Source: QHWK01 sp035259385 (lineage in GTDB: Bacteria > Acidobacteriota > Vicinamibacteria > Vicinamibacterales > CAVVIG01). Taken from it: 64,000 nucleotides of DNA. Location of the stretch: the NCBI GenBank assembly GCA_035259385.1, contig DATFWL010000088.1, positions 40,593-104,592 on the forward strand. The letters are read 5' to 3'. Numbering within the stretch: the stretch's first letter is position 1; each line of letters starts with the position of its first letter. Shown in pieces: positions 1-8,308 of this stretch. Below the pieces are notes generated by a model. The model was not told the DNA's origin and ran no database searches. It saw only the letters and a program-made list of their open reading frames with translations. The translations under genes were made by a program, and so were the position numbers.

Positions 1-1
1 G

Positions 2-487
2 CACGTCCCGCCGGTGCCGGTCGGGGTGATGATCGAGATCCCGGCGGCGGCGTTCACGGCCGATCTGCTGGCGCGCGAGGTCGACTTCTTCACCATCGGG
101 ACCAACGATCTCATCCAGTACTGCCTGGCTGTCGACCGCGCCGACGAGCGGGTGTCGCGGCTGTACGAGCCGCTGCACCCGGCGATCCTCCGGATGATCC
201 TGATGGTGCGGCGCGCGGCGCGGCGCCAGCGGATTCCGGTTTCGCTGTGCGGCGAGATGGCGTCGGATCCGGCGATCCTGACGCTGCTCGTCGGCCTCGG
301 CCTCACCGAGTTCAGCATGACTCCCGGTGCGATCCCGGTGGCGAAGCAGGTGCTGGCGGAATTACGGAGCGACGAGCTGCGCGCCCTCGCCCGGCGCGTG
401 CTGAAGCTCGCCACCATCGACGACATCGAACGCGTGCTGCTGGCCGCCCTCGGCCGGCTGACGCTGATCAAGGGAGTGACTTCGTGA
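2..487 (+). CDS. ptsI: PTS enzyme I (phosphoenolpyruvate-protein phosphotransferase), C-terminal part
   Basis: This is the 3' end (161 codons) of a gene cut by the window edge; the frame is open from base 2. Enzyme I takes phosphate from phosphoenolpyruvate and passes it to HPr in the cytoplasm. The visible part is the PEP-binding TIM barrel: the family block around VGVMIEIPAAAFTADLLARE, then FFTIGTNDLIQYCLAVDRAD, LYEPLHPAIL and the catalytic cysteine in SLCGEMASDP. The N-terminal phospho-histidine domain lies outside the window. The stop overlaps the next start (GTGA), so translation is probably coupled. No sugar-specific EII gene is visible here, so whether it feeds sugar import or only regulation cannot be judged. 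The family assignment is secure. Confidence 0.95.
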   Translation, partial: HVPPVPVGVMIEIPAAAFTADLLAREVDFFTIGTNDLIQYCLAVDRADERVSRLYEPLHPAILRMILMVRRAARRQRIPVSLCGEMASDPAILTLLVGLGLTEFSMTPGAIPVAKQVLAELRSDELRALARRVLKLATIDDIERVLLAALGRLTLIKGVTS

Positions 488-846
488 GCGGTGACATCAC
501 ACGGGTGGAGAAGCCGTGGGGCTACGAGCTCCACTGGGCGAAGACCGATCGCTACGTCGGCAAGCTGATTCACGTCAACGCCGGCCATGCGCTGAGCCTG
601 CAGTACCACAACCTGAAGGACGAGACGATTTACCTGCACGCCGGCAGGCTGCTGTTCGAGATCGACGAAGGCAGCGGACTCCAGAAGCGCGAGATGCATC
701 CCGGCGAGCGCGTGCACATCACGCCGAAGACGATCCACCGGATGACCGCGATCGAAGACAGCGACATCTTCGAGGTCTCGACACCCGAGCTGCACGATGT
801 GGTGAGGCTGGAGGACCGCTACGGGCGGGAGGACAAGAACAATTAA
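484..846 (+). CDS. Cupin-domain protein, mannose-6-phosphate isomerase-like
   Basis: A 120-aa single-cupin protein starting at a GTG that overlaps the ptsI stop by 4 bases; a longer upstream start would run far into ptsI. It has the layout of the C-terminal cupin of type II mannose-6-phosphate isomerase/GDP-mannose pyrophosphorylase: VEKPWGYELHWA near the N-terminus, the metal-site-like LQYHNLKDETIYLHAG, then PGERVHITPKTIHRM with a further histidine. One double-stranded beta-helix fills the protein. It may act on a sugar phosphate or sugar nucleotide, but no substrate can be assigned. The stop codon sits at the edge of a long AT-rich hairpin shared with the convergent ssb gene. Confidence 0.85.
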   Translation: MSGDITRVEKPWGYELHWAKTDRYVGKLIHVNAGHALSLQYHNLKDETIYLHAGRLLFEIDEGSGLQKREMHPGERVHITPKTIHRMTAIEDSDIFEVSTPELHDVVRLEDRYGREDKNN

Positions 847-911
847 GAATTAGGAAGTAAGAATTAAGAATTCGTGACGCGAATTCTTAATTCTAACTTC
901 TTGATTCTTAA
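843..911. repeat. AT-rich heptad hairpin between convergent cupin and ssb genes (copy 1)
   Basis: Two 32-base arms (843-874 and 880-911) are reverse complements with three mismatches around a 5-base loop. The left arm is built of 7-base units: GAATTAG, GAAGTAA, GAATTAA, GAATTCG. It fills the gap between two convergent genes and contains the cupin stop. Related copies lie at 18437-18570 and 23594-23676, also between convergent genes. A bidirectional terminator or 3'-end protecting hairpin is the likely role (inference). Confidence 0.85.
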
Positions 912-916
912 CTTGC

Positions 917-1372
917 TCAGAACGGGATGTCGTCGTCGGTGAGCGGCTCGGACACGTCCGGCGCCGGGCCGGCATGCGCGCCGGCCATGCCCTCGTCGGC
1001 GCTGCGCGAGTAACCGCCGCCGCCGCCGCGGCCGCCGCTTCCCCCGCCGCTCAGCAGCACGACGCGGTCGCATCGGACCTTGGTCGACTTGCGCTTCACG
1101 CCTTCCTTGTCGGTGTACTCGTCGGTCTGCAGCCGGCCCTCGACATACACCTGCTTGCCCTTCACGAGGTACTCGGACAGCGACTCGGCCTGCTTGCCCC
1201 ACAGGTCGATGTTGTGCCACTCGGTGCGTTCCTGCCGCTGGCCGCCCTTGTCGTTCCACACTTCGGTGGTGGCGAGGCTGAACTTCGCGACGGCGGCGCC
1301 GCCGGGCGTGTAGCGCAGCTCGGCGTCGCGGCCGAGATTGCCGACGAGAATCACTTTGTTCACTGAACCCAT
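917..1372 (-). CDS. ssb: Single-stranded DNA-binding protein
   Basis: A 151-aa SSB that coats single-stranded DNA during replication, recombination and repair. Residues 1-110 form the OB fold, recognisable from SVNKVILVGNLGRDAELRYT, FSLATTEVW and TEWHNIDLWGKQAE. A glycine-rich tail follows and ends in DDDIPF, the acidic tip through which SSB recruits partner proteins. Length is close to the usual 150-180 aa. It is transcribed alone on the minus strand and converges with the cupin gene across a long hairpin. A TAGAAT-like -10 box (1434-1439, minus strand) lies upstream but has no good -35. The annotation is secure. Confidence 0.97.
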   Translation of the reverse strand: MGSVNKVILVGNLGRDAELRYTPGGAAVAKFSLATTEVWNDKGGQRQERTEWHNIDLWGKQAESLSEYLVKGKQVYVEGRLQTDEYTDKEGVKRKSTKVRCDRVVLLSGGGSGGRGGGGGYSRSADEGMAGAHAGPAPDVSEPLTDDDIPF

Positions 1373-1496
1373 GGCGTGTCCGGAGATCGGTTCGTCAGTT
1401 GTTGGAGCGTGATGCGTGCCCGAGCCGTCGCGTATTCTACATCGTCGCCGTCACGCGTCTGGCTGACGATTGGACCGCGCGCCGCGAATTTGCACA

Positions 1497-2339
1497 CTAC
1501 GGGCGTCGCAATCGATCGAGGCCCTGCTTGGCCAGCCGGCCGATGGTTCCGTTCTCGCCGCTGGGATCCCCCTTGATCGCGCGCTCGTAGGCGTCGCGCG
1601 CCCCGTCGAGGTTCTTCAGCGCCTGCAGCGCGACGCCCTTGCGATAGTACGCCTCCGGAATCTTGTCGCCGTTCGGGTAGGTCCGTATCGCGACGTCGCA
1701 GGCTTCCACCGCCTTGTCGTACTTGCCGTCGGTCAGATAAGCGTTGCAGATCAGCACCTGGGCGTCGTCGGCCATGTCGGACTTCGGGAAGCTCTTGATG
1801 TAGTCGGTGAATCCGGCAATTGCCAGCTCGTACGAACCGGCCCAGTAGTCGCTTTGAGCCGACTCGAAGAGCTTGGCCGGCGACACGCCCACCGCCGGGA
1901 CTGGCGGCGGCGCCCCGACCGCCGGCGGCGTTGCCGACCCGGCGGCCCCGGCGTCGGGCTCGAGCGTCGCCGACGGCCGTGATACCTGTTGCAGCGTCTG
2001 ACGCAGCGAGTCGACTTCCTGGGTGAGCGATCCAATCCGGACGTTGTTGTCGTCCAGCTTCTCGCGGATGACGCGGACGTCGTTGGTCAGGTTGTCGATC
2101 ACGAGCTTCTGGTCGGCGAACGCCTTGCGGGTCGTCTCGGTCTGCTGATCGAGGCGCGTGTTCACGGCCTTGATCGCATCGTTCAGCGTGCCCAGCATGT
2201 TCTGGAGCTGCTGCGACTGCTCCTGGAGGATACGCAGGTCGGCCATCAGCTGCTGGTGTTCCTTGTTGGCCGCACGTGCGGGCGCGGCGCTGAGCACGAT
2301 GGCGCCGGCGAGCAGGACGCCGAGAATCTTGTATGTCAT
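1497..2339 (-). CDS. cpoB: CpoB/YbgF-like periplasmic Tol-associated protein
   Basis: A 280-aa exported protein, last in the tol-pal operon and 4 bases after pal. The ATG start gives a signal peptide (MTYKILGVLLAGAIVLSAAP, cleavage near ARA-A); the longer open frame would overlap pal. Residues about 27-130 form a coiled coil (LQEQSQQLQNMLG and following), matching the trimerisation segment of CpoB. A Pro/Ala linker follows, then three TPR-like repeats from about residue 160 (LFESAQSDYWAGSYELAIAG; YDKAVEACDVAIRTYP; AYYRKGVALQALKNLDGARD). In E. coli CpoB links Tol-Pal energy to outer-membrane constriction and peptidoglycan synthesis. Context and domain order agree with that role. Confidence 0.9.
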   Translation of the reverse strand: MTYKILGVLLAGAIVLSAAPARAANKEHQQLMADLRILQEQSQQLQNMLGTLNDAIKAVNTRLDQQTETTRKAFADQKLVIDNLTNDVRVIREKLDDNNVRIGSLTQEVDSLRQTLQQVSRPSATLEPDAGAAGSATPPAVGAPPPVPAVGVSPAKLFESAQSDYWAGSYELAIAGFTDYIKSFPKSDMADDAQVLICNAYLTDGKYDKAVEACDVAIRTYPNGDKIPEAYYRKGVALQALKNLDGARDAYERAIKGDPSGENGTIGRLAKQGLDRLRRP

Positions 2340-2343
2340 AGGC

Positions 2344-2916
2344 TCACTTTGAGGTGATGACGAAGTGCGCGCGGCGATTCTTCTCGTACGCGCTCTCGTC
2401 ATGACCCGGGTCGAACGGGAACTCCTTGCCATAGCTCACGGTGCGGAGTCGATCGGCCGGAATGCCGAGCGACACCAGGTAGGCGCGCGCGGCGATTGCG
2501 CGGCGCTCTCCCAGGGCCAGATTGTACTCGGCGGTCCCGCGCTCATCGCAGTGACCTTCGATGGTGATGGTCCAGGTGCCGTAGCGCTTCAGGATCGCCG
2601 CGTTCTCGTCGAGCGTTTTCTGGCCCGCCGGACCCAGGTCGCTGCTGTCGAGCTCGAAGAACACCGGCTTGAGCGGCGACGTCTTGTTCAGGTCGTCAAG
2701 CGACGCCGACGAGATTGCGTCGTCATGGACCGGTTCCGGCGGCACGACGGTCGGCTCGTTGACCGGTTCGGGTGGCGCGGGCGGACGCGCGGGCGTCCCC
2801 GGGGCCGACGGTGGCGGCGGGGGAATCGGCCGAGCCACCGGCGGAGTCTTCTTTCCACACGCCACCGCGCCCGCACACACCAGCGCACAAACGATCACGC
2901 CCTGTCGAACCCTCAT
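2344..2916 (-). CDS. pal: Peptidoglycan-associated lipoprotein Pal
   Basis: A 190-aa outer-membrane lipoprotein that holds peptidoglycan through an OmpA-like domain. The ATG at 2916 has a clear GGAGAAGG ribosome site and gives a lipoprotein signal ending at the AGAVAC|GKK cysteine; the -3 residue is Ala rather than the preferred Leu, so the lipobox is slightly weak. A proline-rich tether (about residues 28-60) leads to the OmpA_C domain: VFFELDSSDLGPAGQKTL, IEGHCDERGTAEYNLALGER and RAxLVxxGIPxDRL-type segments. It lies between tolB and cpoB, the standard order. Interaction with TolB and the TonB/TolA-like protein is expected from family knowledge. Confidence 0.95.
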   Translation of the reverse strand: MRVRQGVIVCALVCAGAVACGKKTPPVARPIPPPPPSAPGTPARPPAPPEPVNEPTVVPPEPVHDDAISSASLDDLNKTSPLKPVFFELDSSDLGPAGQKTLDENAAILKRYGTWTITIEGHCDERGTAEYNLALGERRAIAARAYLVSLGIPADRLRTVSYGKEFPFDPGHDESAYEKNRRAHFVITSK

Positions 2917-2953
2917 CGTCCCTTCTCCAGTTGGATGGTCGCTGGGTCGCACG

Positions 2954-4351
2954 TCATTTCGACCAGTCCGGTTTCTCGTTGTTTCCGGTCTTGGTGAGCT
3001 GATGCAGGTCCTTGCCGTCGCTGGCAATCGTGAAGACCTGCGCCTTGCCCGACCGTGTCGACATGAATGCCAGATGACGTCCATTCGGCGCAAAGGCCGG
3101 GCTTTCGTTCGTTCCCTCGCCGAAGGTCAACTGGCGGACATGGCCGGTCGCGAGGTCCACCACCTTGATGTCGTAGCCCGGGCCGTTGCGCGACGCATAG
3201 GCGATCTCGTTGAACGGCGCAGGGGACCACGTCGGCTTGTCGCAGTACGACTCGGAGGTCTTTTTCGCCAGCCCGGTGCCGTCTGCCGCCATGATGTAAA
3301 TCTGCGGCGAGCCGGAGCGGTCCGAGGTGAACGCGATCTGCGTCCCGGACGGCGACCACGTCGGCGAGATGTCGATGCCGGGATGGTTCGTGAGCCGGCG
3401 CACGCCGGATCCGTCGCGGTTGGCGACGTAGATCTCCGGGTTGCCGTCGCGGGTCGAGGTGAACGCGACCTTCGTCCCGTCAGGCGACCAGGCGGGCAGC
3501 CAGTTCTCGCCGACCTTGTCGCCCTTGGTCACCTCCTCGAGCGTGCCGACGAAGATGTTCGAGATGAAGATGTTGGCGCCGCCGCGCCGGTACGACGTAT
3601 AGGCGATCGAACGCGCGTCTGGTGACCAGCGCGGCGTGATGTTCAGCGTCCGGCCCACCGTGACCCGCTGCTGATGCTCGCCGTCGTAGTCGGCGATGTA
3701 GATCTCCTTGATGTTGCGCGTCTGCACCGTGCCGCCCATCCGTTCGCCGTCGCGATCGGAGTCGAACGTGATCTTCGAGCGGGCGACGCCGTTCAGCGCG
3801 CGCTGCGACCTGTGGATCTCGTCGGAGATGGTGTGCGCGTAGAGGCGCCCGTTGGGCCCTCCGTCGTACTGGCGCGGGTAAATCACCTGCCGCGTGCGGG
3901 CGTTGTACAACCGCATCTCGACGTGGAAGCCGGACGCCGTCTTCTGGACGGTGCCGACGATCAGCCCGTCGGCGTTCAGCTCGCGCCAGCGATCGAACGG
4001 CACGTCGCCGAACGAGCTCGCCCTGGGGATGGTTGCGTACACGTCCCGCGGAATGAAGGCGAACTCGCGCTCGAAGTTCAGGTCGGCCCAGAGCACTTCA
4101 CCAATCGCCTTGGCGACGGCGACGGTTTCCGCGTCGGACGACAACGGAATGAAGTCGGGAACTGCCAGGCGCGGCGGCGCGCCTGCCTCTCCGGAAATCG
4201 TTGTCTCGATCTCGGTGGGCTGTTGAGGCGGAGGTGGCGGCTGCTGCGAGGCCGGCGGTTGCGAGACCGGCGGTTGCGGCGGCTGCTGTGCGAGTGGCCC
4301 GGCGCCGAGCAGCGCGAGGGCGATCGTTCCAGTCAGAAGCTCTTTGGTCAT
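2954..4351 (-). CDS. tolB: Tol-Pal system protein TolB
   Basis: A 465-aa periplasmic protein. A signal peptide (MTKELLTGTIALALLGAGPLA) is followed by an unusual Pro/Gln-rich stretch (about residues 22-46) before the TolB N-terminal domain (LAVPDFIPLSSDAETVAVAK). From about residue 190 there is a WD40-like beta-propeller with repeated blades: PRWSPDARSIAYTS, PAWSPDGTKVAFTS, PTWSPSGTQIAFTS and AFAPNGRHLAFMS. TolB binds Pal and transmits force from the inner-membrane complex. Its start overlaps the stop of the upstream TonB/TolA-like gene (ATGA), so the two are coupled. The Pro/Gln insertion is longer than in proteobacterial TolB. The call is secure. Confidence 0.96.
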   Translation of the reverse strand: MTKELLTGTIALALLGAGPLAQQPPQPPVSQPPASQQPPPPPQQPTEIETTISGEAGAPPRLAVPDFIPLSSDAETVAVAKAIGEVLWADLNFEREFAFIPRDVYATIPRASSFGDVPFDRWRELNADGLIVGTVQKTASGFHVEMRLYNARTRQVIYPRQYDGGPNGRLYAHTISDEIHRSQRALNGVARSKITFDSDRDGERMGGTVQTRNIKEIYIADYDGEHQQRVTVGRTLNITPRWSPDARSIAYTSYRRGGANIFISNIFVGTLEEVTKGDKVGENWLPAWSPDGTKVAFTSTRDGNPEIYVANRDGSGVRRLTNHPGIDISPTWSPSGTQIAFTSDRSGSPQIYIMAADGTGLAKKTSESYCDKPTWSPAPFNEIAYASRNGPGYDIKVVDLATGHVRQLTFGEGTNESPAFAPNGRHLAFMSTRSGKAQVFTIASDGKDLHQLTKTGNNEKPDWSK

Positions 4352-5142
4352 TGGTAGTTGAAGGTGAGCCGCACGGTGAGCGTCGGATTTGGAAACTGTT
4401 CCGGCAGCGGCAGCAGCGTTGCCGTCTGGATGACGGCGCGCTGCGCGGCGAGATCGAGCGTTGCGATGCCGCTGCTCTGAAAGACCGACACGTCGGTGAG
4501 CCGGCCGTCGCGCTGAATCGTGAATTTCACGACCGACTGGCCGGTCATGCCCTGATTCATGTTCCAGGCGCGCCTGATCGACATCATCATCGTGGCGATG
4601 TATTCCGGGCAGCAGAAATTGGCCACGTCGAGCGTCGACCCGGAGCCGGGTCCGCCGCCGCTCGACAGCCCGAAGCCCTGACCGCGGGCGCCGGTGTCGG
4701 CGATCGCGCTCCCCGACATCACCTGGGCGCCGCGGGTCGGGGTCTTGCCACGCGCTTCCTCGGGCGCGCTCTTCACCGGCTTTGATGGCGGCGGCGCCGT
4801 CTTCGTCACCTTCGCGTTGGGCAGCGGCATCGTCATCTCGGGCGCCTTGGCCGCCGGAGGCCGAATCGCTTCCCGTTTGACCGGTTCGTCGGGCGGCTTG
4901 ACTTCCTGAACCGGCCGGCCGCCCATCGGCGTCATGCCGCCGTTCTCGGCTCGCTCGCCGCCGCCGCCCAACGAGATGGTCATCACCGTCGCCGGTCTCG
5001 TGTCGCGGTGCAGCAGCCCCCCGGGCGCGACGATCAGCGTCGCGGCGAGCGCGAGATGCGCGGCGACCGACACCGTCAGCATGCGCTGAAGCCCGTCGGG
5101 CTGCTGCATCCGGTCGCGCAGGACGTCGGTGACGTCCATCAC
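4348..5142 (-). CDS. TonB-family protein in the TolA position
   Basis: A 264-aa single-span protein between tolR and tolB, where TolA is normally found. A transmembrane helix (MLTVSVAAHLALAATLIVAP, about residues 21-40) is followed by a Pro/Lys-rich periplasmic stretch (about 75-160) and a TonB C-terminal domain (IRRAWNMNQGMTGQSVVKFT, GRLTDVSVFQSSGIATLDLAA, LTVRLTFNYQ). It probably couples the TolQ/TolR proton-driven motor to TolB and Pal. A Cys-Cys pair (NFCCPEY) just before the C-terminal domain is unusual and could form a disulfide. The start is GTG (5142, overlapping the tolR stop) or the ATG one codon later. I leave the symbol empty because sequence alone does not separate TolA from TonB. 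Confidence 0.85.
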   Translation of the reverse strand: MMDVTDVLRDRMQQPDGLQRMLTVSVAAHLALAATLIVAPGGLLHRDTRPATVMTISLGGGGERAENGGMTPMGGRPVQEVKPPDEPVKREAIRPPAAKAPEMTMPLPNAKVTKTAPPPSKPVKSAPEEARGKTPTRGAQVMSGSAIADTGARGQGFGLSSGGGPGSGSTLDVANFCCPEYIATMMMSIRRAWNMNQGMTGQSVVKFTIQRDGRLTDVSVFQSSGIATLDLAAQRAVIQTATLLPLPEQFPNPTLTVRLTFNYQ

Positions 5143-5600
5143 CGCTCTCCCGGCATGCGCGCCACCATGCCGACGTTCTGCACGCCGGCGGCCTTGAGCG
5201 CGTCGAACACTTCCATCAGATCCTGATACTGCACCGTCGCGTCGCCGCGCAGGAACACTTCCTTTTGATCGCGCCCTTCCATCTTCTGGCGGATGAGTTC
5301 TTGGAGATTCTCGGCGCGGACGTTTTCCCTGCCGATGTACACGCGGCGCCCGGTATGGTAGTCGGCCGGCACCGTCACCTCGATCCGCTCGCCGGTCACC
5401 TGCGTGGCGCGGCGCGCCTGCGGCAGCTTGACGTCGATGCCGCGCTGCAGCATCGGCGCGGTGACCATGAAGATGATGAGCAGCACGAGCATCACGTCGA
5501 CCAGCGGCACGACGTTGATTTCGGCGAGCGACGTGGACACGCGGCGGCCGCGGCCCGACCGCGTAGACGAGGCGCCGGCTGATGGTGCGAGCTTCGGCAT
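5139..5600 (-). CDS. tolR: TolR/ExbD-type biopolymer transport protein
   Basis: A 153-aa inner-membrane protein of the proton-driven motor. One transmembrane helix (residues about 28-50) carries the key aspartate in INVVPLVDVMLVLLIIFMV, the residue that TolR/ExbD proteins use for proton coupling. The periplasmic domain follows (VYIGRENVRAENLQEL, VFLRGDATVQYQDLMEVFDA). It is 12 bases downstream of tolQ, and its stop overlaps the start of the TonB/TolA-like gene. Position beside tolB and pal favours TolR over ExbD, although the sequence family is shared. Confidence 0.92.
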   Translation of the reverse strand: MPKLAPSAGASSTRSGRGRRVSTSLAEINVVPLVDVMLVLLIIFMVTAPMLQRGIDVKLPQARRATQVTGERIEVTVPADYHTGRRVYIGRENVRAENLQELIRQKMEGRDQKEVFLRGDATVQYQDLMEVFDALKAAGVQNVGMVARMPGER

Positions 5601-5612
5601 CTCAGCGATCCA

Positions 5613-6386
5613 CTACGTGAAATTCCGCTCGGCGATGTTGAGGAACTCCATCGAGAAGTCGTCCATCTCCGACGCGAACAGCTTCACGCGCTGTGTCAGA
5701 TAGTTGTAGAAGAGCACCGCCGGGATCGCGGCCGCGAGTCCCATCGCCGTCGCGATGAGCGCCTCCGCGATCGGCGTGCCGACCGCCTGCAGATTCGTGG
5801 AACCGGTGACCCCGATCTGTTCGAACGCGTTCATGATGCCCCACACGGTACCGAAGAGACCGACGAACGGGGCCATGCTGGCGACCGTTGCCAGAAATCC
5901 GATGTGGCTTTCGAGCTTGTTGACCTCGACCGCCGATGCGCGCAGCAATGCCCTGTCGACCGCGGCGACGCTCTTCAAGGTAGGACGTCCGGCAGCAGGA
6001 CGCGGATTGGGCCCGTTGCCGACGTCGGGCGCCGTCTGCCGGAGTTGCGCGGTCAACTCGGCGTAACCGGTCTGGAACAGTCCGACGAGCGGGCTCTCGC
6101 CGACCGACCGGACAATCGCCTGCACCTCGGAAAACTTGTTGCTGCGGCGGAAGACGTCGAGAAATTGCGCGCTTTGATGCGCCGCGCGGCGGAACGTCCA
6201 CCACTTGTAGAGGAAAATGCCCCAGGACCAGACCGACAGCAGGGTGAGCGCCGTGAGAATGACTATCGAAAGCGGAGTCGCGCGAGAGATGAGATTGACG
6301 ATACCTGTGTTCGGACCGGTACCGTCGAGCGAGCCCGCCGCACCCTGCACGAGCAAGGCAAGCAGCGGGCTTCCAAGCGTGCGCAA
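5613..6386 (-). CDS. tolQ: TolQ/ExbB-type MotA family proton channel protein
   Basis: A 257-aa membrane protein, first gene of the tol-pal operon. I place the start at TTG 6386 because GGAGGG precedes it and it gives MRTLGSPLLALLVQ; the open frame continues upstream only as a shadow of recN. The first helix spans about TPLSIVILTALTLLSVWSWG, then a cytoplasmic loop. The paired helices of the family signature follow: SHIGFLATVASMAPFVGLFG, TVWGIMNAFEQIG and AIAEALIATAMGLAAAIPAV-type segments. With TolR it forms the proton-driven motor. Start uncertainty is about 11 residues (a GTG lies further in). Family assignment is firm. Confidence 0.92.
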   Translation of the reverse strand: MRTLGSPLLALLVQGAAGSLDGTGPNTGIVNLISRATPLSIVILTALTLLSVWSWGIFLYKWWTFRRAAHQSAQFLDVFRRSNKFSEVQAIVRSVGESPLVGLFQTGYAELTAQLRQTAPDVGNGPNPRPAAGRPTLKSVAAVDRALLRASAVEVNKLESHIGFLATVASMAPFVGLFGTVWGIMNAFEQIGVTGSTNLQAVGTPIAEALIATAMGLAAAIPAVLFYNYLTQRVKLFASEMDDFSMEFLNIAERNFT

Positions 6387-6437
6387 ACGACCCTCCGAGA
6401 CATGGCAGTGCGCCGCTGGGACAGCGCGAAGGCCTCC

Positions 6438-6467
6438 ACTGTAGCACGCAGAAAAAACCGCTGTCAA
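6438..6467 (-). promoter_or_regulatory. Sigma-70-like promoter of the tol-pal operon
   Basis: On the minus strand a perfect TTGACA (-35, bases 6467-6462) is followed after 18 bases by TACAGT (-10, bases 6443-6438). About 50 bases separate it from the tolQ start. The divergent recN gene begins 37 bases beyond the -35 box, so the two promoters share this short gap. No operator was identified. Confidence 0.55.
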
Positions 6468-6503
6468 ACCTATGTTACGATTGGAGTTCTCTCTCTTTCG
6501 GAA

Positions 6504-8306
6504 ATGCTTCGCTTCCTCCGCATCCAACATCTCGCAGTCATCGATTCCGTCGAAGTCGAGTTCGACGCGGGACTGAATGTCCTGACCGGCGAAACCGGCG
6601 CCGGCAAATCGATCCTCGTCGAAGCCGTCGGCCTGCTGCTCGGCGGCCGCGCGTCCGGCGATCTGGTGCGCACTGGCGAAGACGGCGCGGCGATCGAAGC
6701 GATCTTCGAGAGCGGCGGGGAAGAGCTGCTGGTCAGGCGTGAGATCACGGCACAGGGTCGAAGTCGTGCGTTCGTGAACGGTGCGCTCGTCACAGCCGGT
6801 GCGCTCAAGGATCTGTCCAGTCGCCTGATCGAGCTTCACGGACAGCACGAGCATCAAACGCTGCTGGTTGCCGCTACGCACCTTGACGTAATCGATTCGT
6901 TTGGGGCGCTCGACCAACTGCTCACGGCCACTGAGGGCGCTTACAACGCGATGCGCGCTTCGCATGACGAACTCGCGCGGCTGCGCACGCTCGCATCCGA
7001 TCGCGACGCGCGCCAGGACCTGATCACGTTTCAGCTCGGGGAACTCGATCGCGCGGCGCTCAAAGAACCGTCGGAGGATGCCGATCTCGCGGCGCTTCGA
7101 CAGGTGCTCGCGAGTGCCGAGCGCGTCGAGCGCCTCTGCGCGGAAAGCTACGCAGCTCTCTACGAGCGCGACGATGCGATTCTGGCGGCGCTTGGAGGTG
7201 TGTGGCGACGGGTAGGGGAGCTGGCGTCGCTCGATCCGACGTTCCAGCCGTATGTCGACGCGCGCGACGGCATCAAGTCGCAGCTCGAGGACCTCGCCGG
7301 TTTCCTGCGCAAGTACGCCGACAGCGTCGATGCATCGCCGGCCCGGCTGCAGCAGGTCGAGGAGCGGCTGGCGGTCCTGGAGCGGTTGAAGCGCAAGCAC
7401 GGGCCGTCGCTGGCGGACGTCGTCGCGCGCCGCGATGGGTTGCGCCGCGAGCTCGCGGACCTCGCGGGCGGCGACGATCGGATCGCCGAGATGGCGCGCG
7501 AGGCGGCGCAGTCGCGACGGTTGTTTCTCGAGGCCGCCGAGCGGTTGTCCCGTGAACGGCAGCGCGTCGCCGCGTCGTTCGCACGAAACCTCGAGGCGCT
7601 GCTCGGCGACCTGGCGATGGAGCGGACGCAGTTCGAGGTGCGGTTCGCCGGCCCGCTGGCGGAGCCCGCGTGGAGCGCGCGGGGCGTCGACGCGGCGGAG
7701 TTCTTCGTGTCGCCGAATCCCGGTGAGGAACTGCGCCCGCTCGCGCGCGTCGTGTCGGGCGGCGAGTTGTCGCGAATCATGCTGGCGATCAAGACGCTCT
7801 CCGCGACGTCGCGGCACGGGTTCAGCGACGCCGCCGATCGCCCGCCCGGCGCGGCTGCGCCCGGGTTGATCTTCGACGAAGTCGATGCCGGGATCGGCGG
7901 GCGTGTCGCCGACGTGGTTGGCCGCAAGCTGCGCGCGCTCGGATCCGCGTTTCAGGTCCTGTGCATCACGCACCTGCCGCAGATTGCCGCCTACGCCGAC
8001 ACGCATTTCGAGATCGAGAAGCGGGTGGACCGCGGCCGCACTCGGACCTCCGTTCGGCGGCTCGACGAGTCCGGCCGCGTCGAGGAACTGGCGCGCATGC
8101 TCGGTGGCGAGGCAATCAGCGATGGCCTCCGAGCCTCGGCGCGTGAGATGCTGGTGGGACGGAAGGTGCGGGACGTTGGCCCGGGCCAGCCCCCGCAGGC
8201 GAAAGCGAAAGGCGAAAGCGAAGCCGGGCTTCGCCTCGGCAGGGACGCGCGGCTTCGCACCGACCCTGACGCACCGACGACTCGAGGACGGAGAGGAAAG
8301 CACTGA
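6504..8306 (+). CDS. recN: DNA repair ATPase RecN
   Basis: A 600-aa SMC-like protein for double-strand-break repair. The ATG at 6504 gives the family N-terminus MLRFLRIQHLAVIDSVEVEF followed by Walker A GETGAGKSIL. The middle is coiled coil (about residues 150-370). The C-terminal half has the ABC signature region VSGGELSRIMLAIK and Walker B LIFDEVDAGIGG, then CITHLPQIAAYAD. Beyond the usual end (near SDGLRASAREML) there is an extra basic tail of about 45 residues. The only ribosome-site candidate is a weak CGGAA. The gene is divergent from tolQ and two bases upstream of miaB, an arrangement that suggests cotranscription. Confidence 0.96.
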   Translation: MLRFLRIQHLAVIDSVEVEFDAGLNVLTGETGAGKSILVEAVGLLLGGRASGDLVRTGEDGAAIEAIFESGGEELLVRREITAQGRSRAFVNGALVTAGALKDLSSRLIELHGQHEHQTLLVAATHLDVIDSFGALDQLLTATEGAYNAMRASHDELARLRTLASDRDARQDLITFQLGELDRAALKEPSEDADLAALRQVLASAERVERLCAESYAALYERDDAILAALGGVWRRVGELASLDPTFQPYVDARDGIKSQLEDLAGFLRKYADSVDASPARLQQVEERLAVLERLKRKHGPSLADVVARRDGLRRELADLAGGDDRIAEMAREAAQSRRLFLEAAERLSRERQRVAASFARNLEALLGDLAMERTQFEVRFAGPLAEPAWSARGVDAAEFFVSPNPGEELRPLARVVSGGELSRIMLAIKTLSATSRHGFSDAADRPPGAAAPGLIFDEVDAGIGGRVADVVGRKLRALGSAFQVLCITHLPQIAAYADTHFEIEKRVDRGRTRTSVRRLDESGRVEELARMLGGEAISDGLRASAREMLVGRKVRDVGPGQPPQAKAKGESEAGLRLGRDARLRTDPDAPTTRGRRGKH

Positions 8307-8308
8307 TC

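Noticed and set aside
5613..8303. An 896-codon open frame on the minus strand covering tolQ and all of recN
   Set aside because: Only the last 257 codons (tolQ) have family sequence. The rest is antisense to recN, an artefact of high GC.
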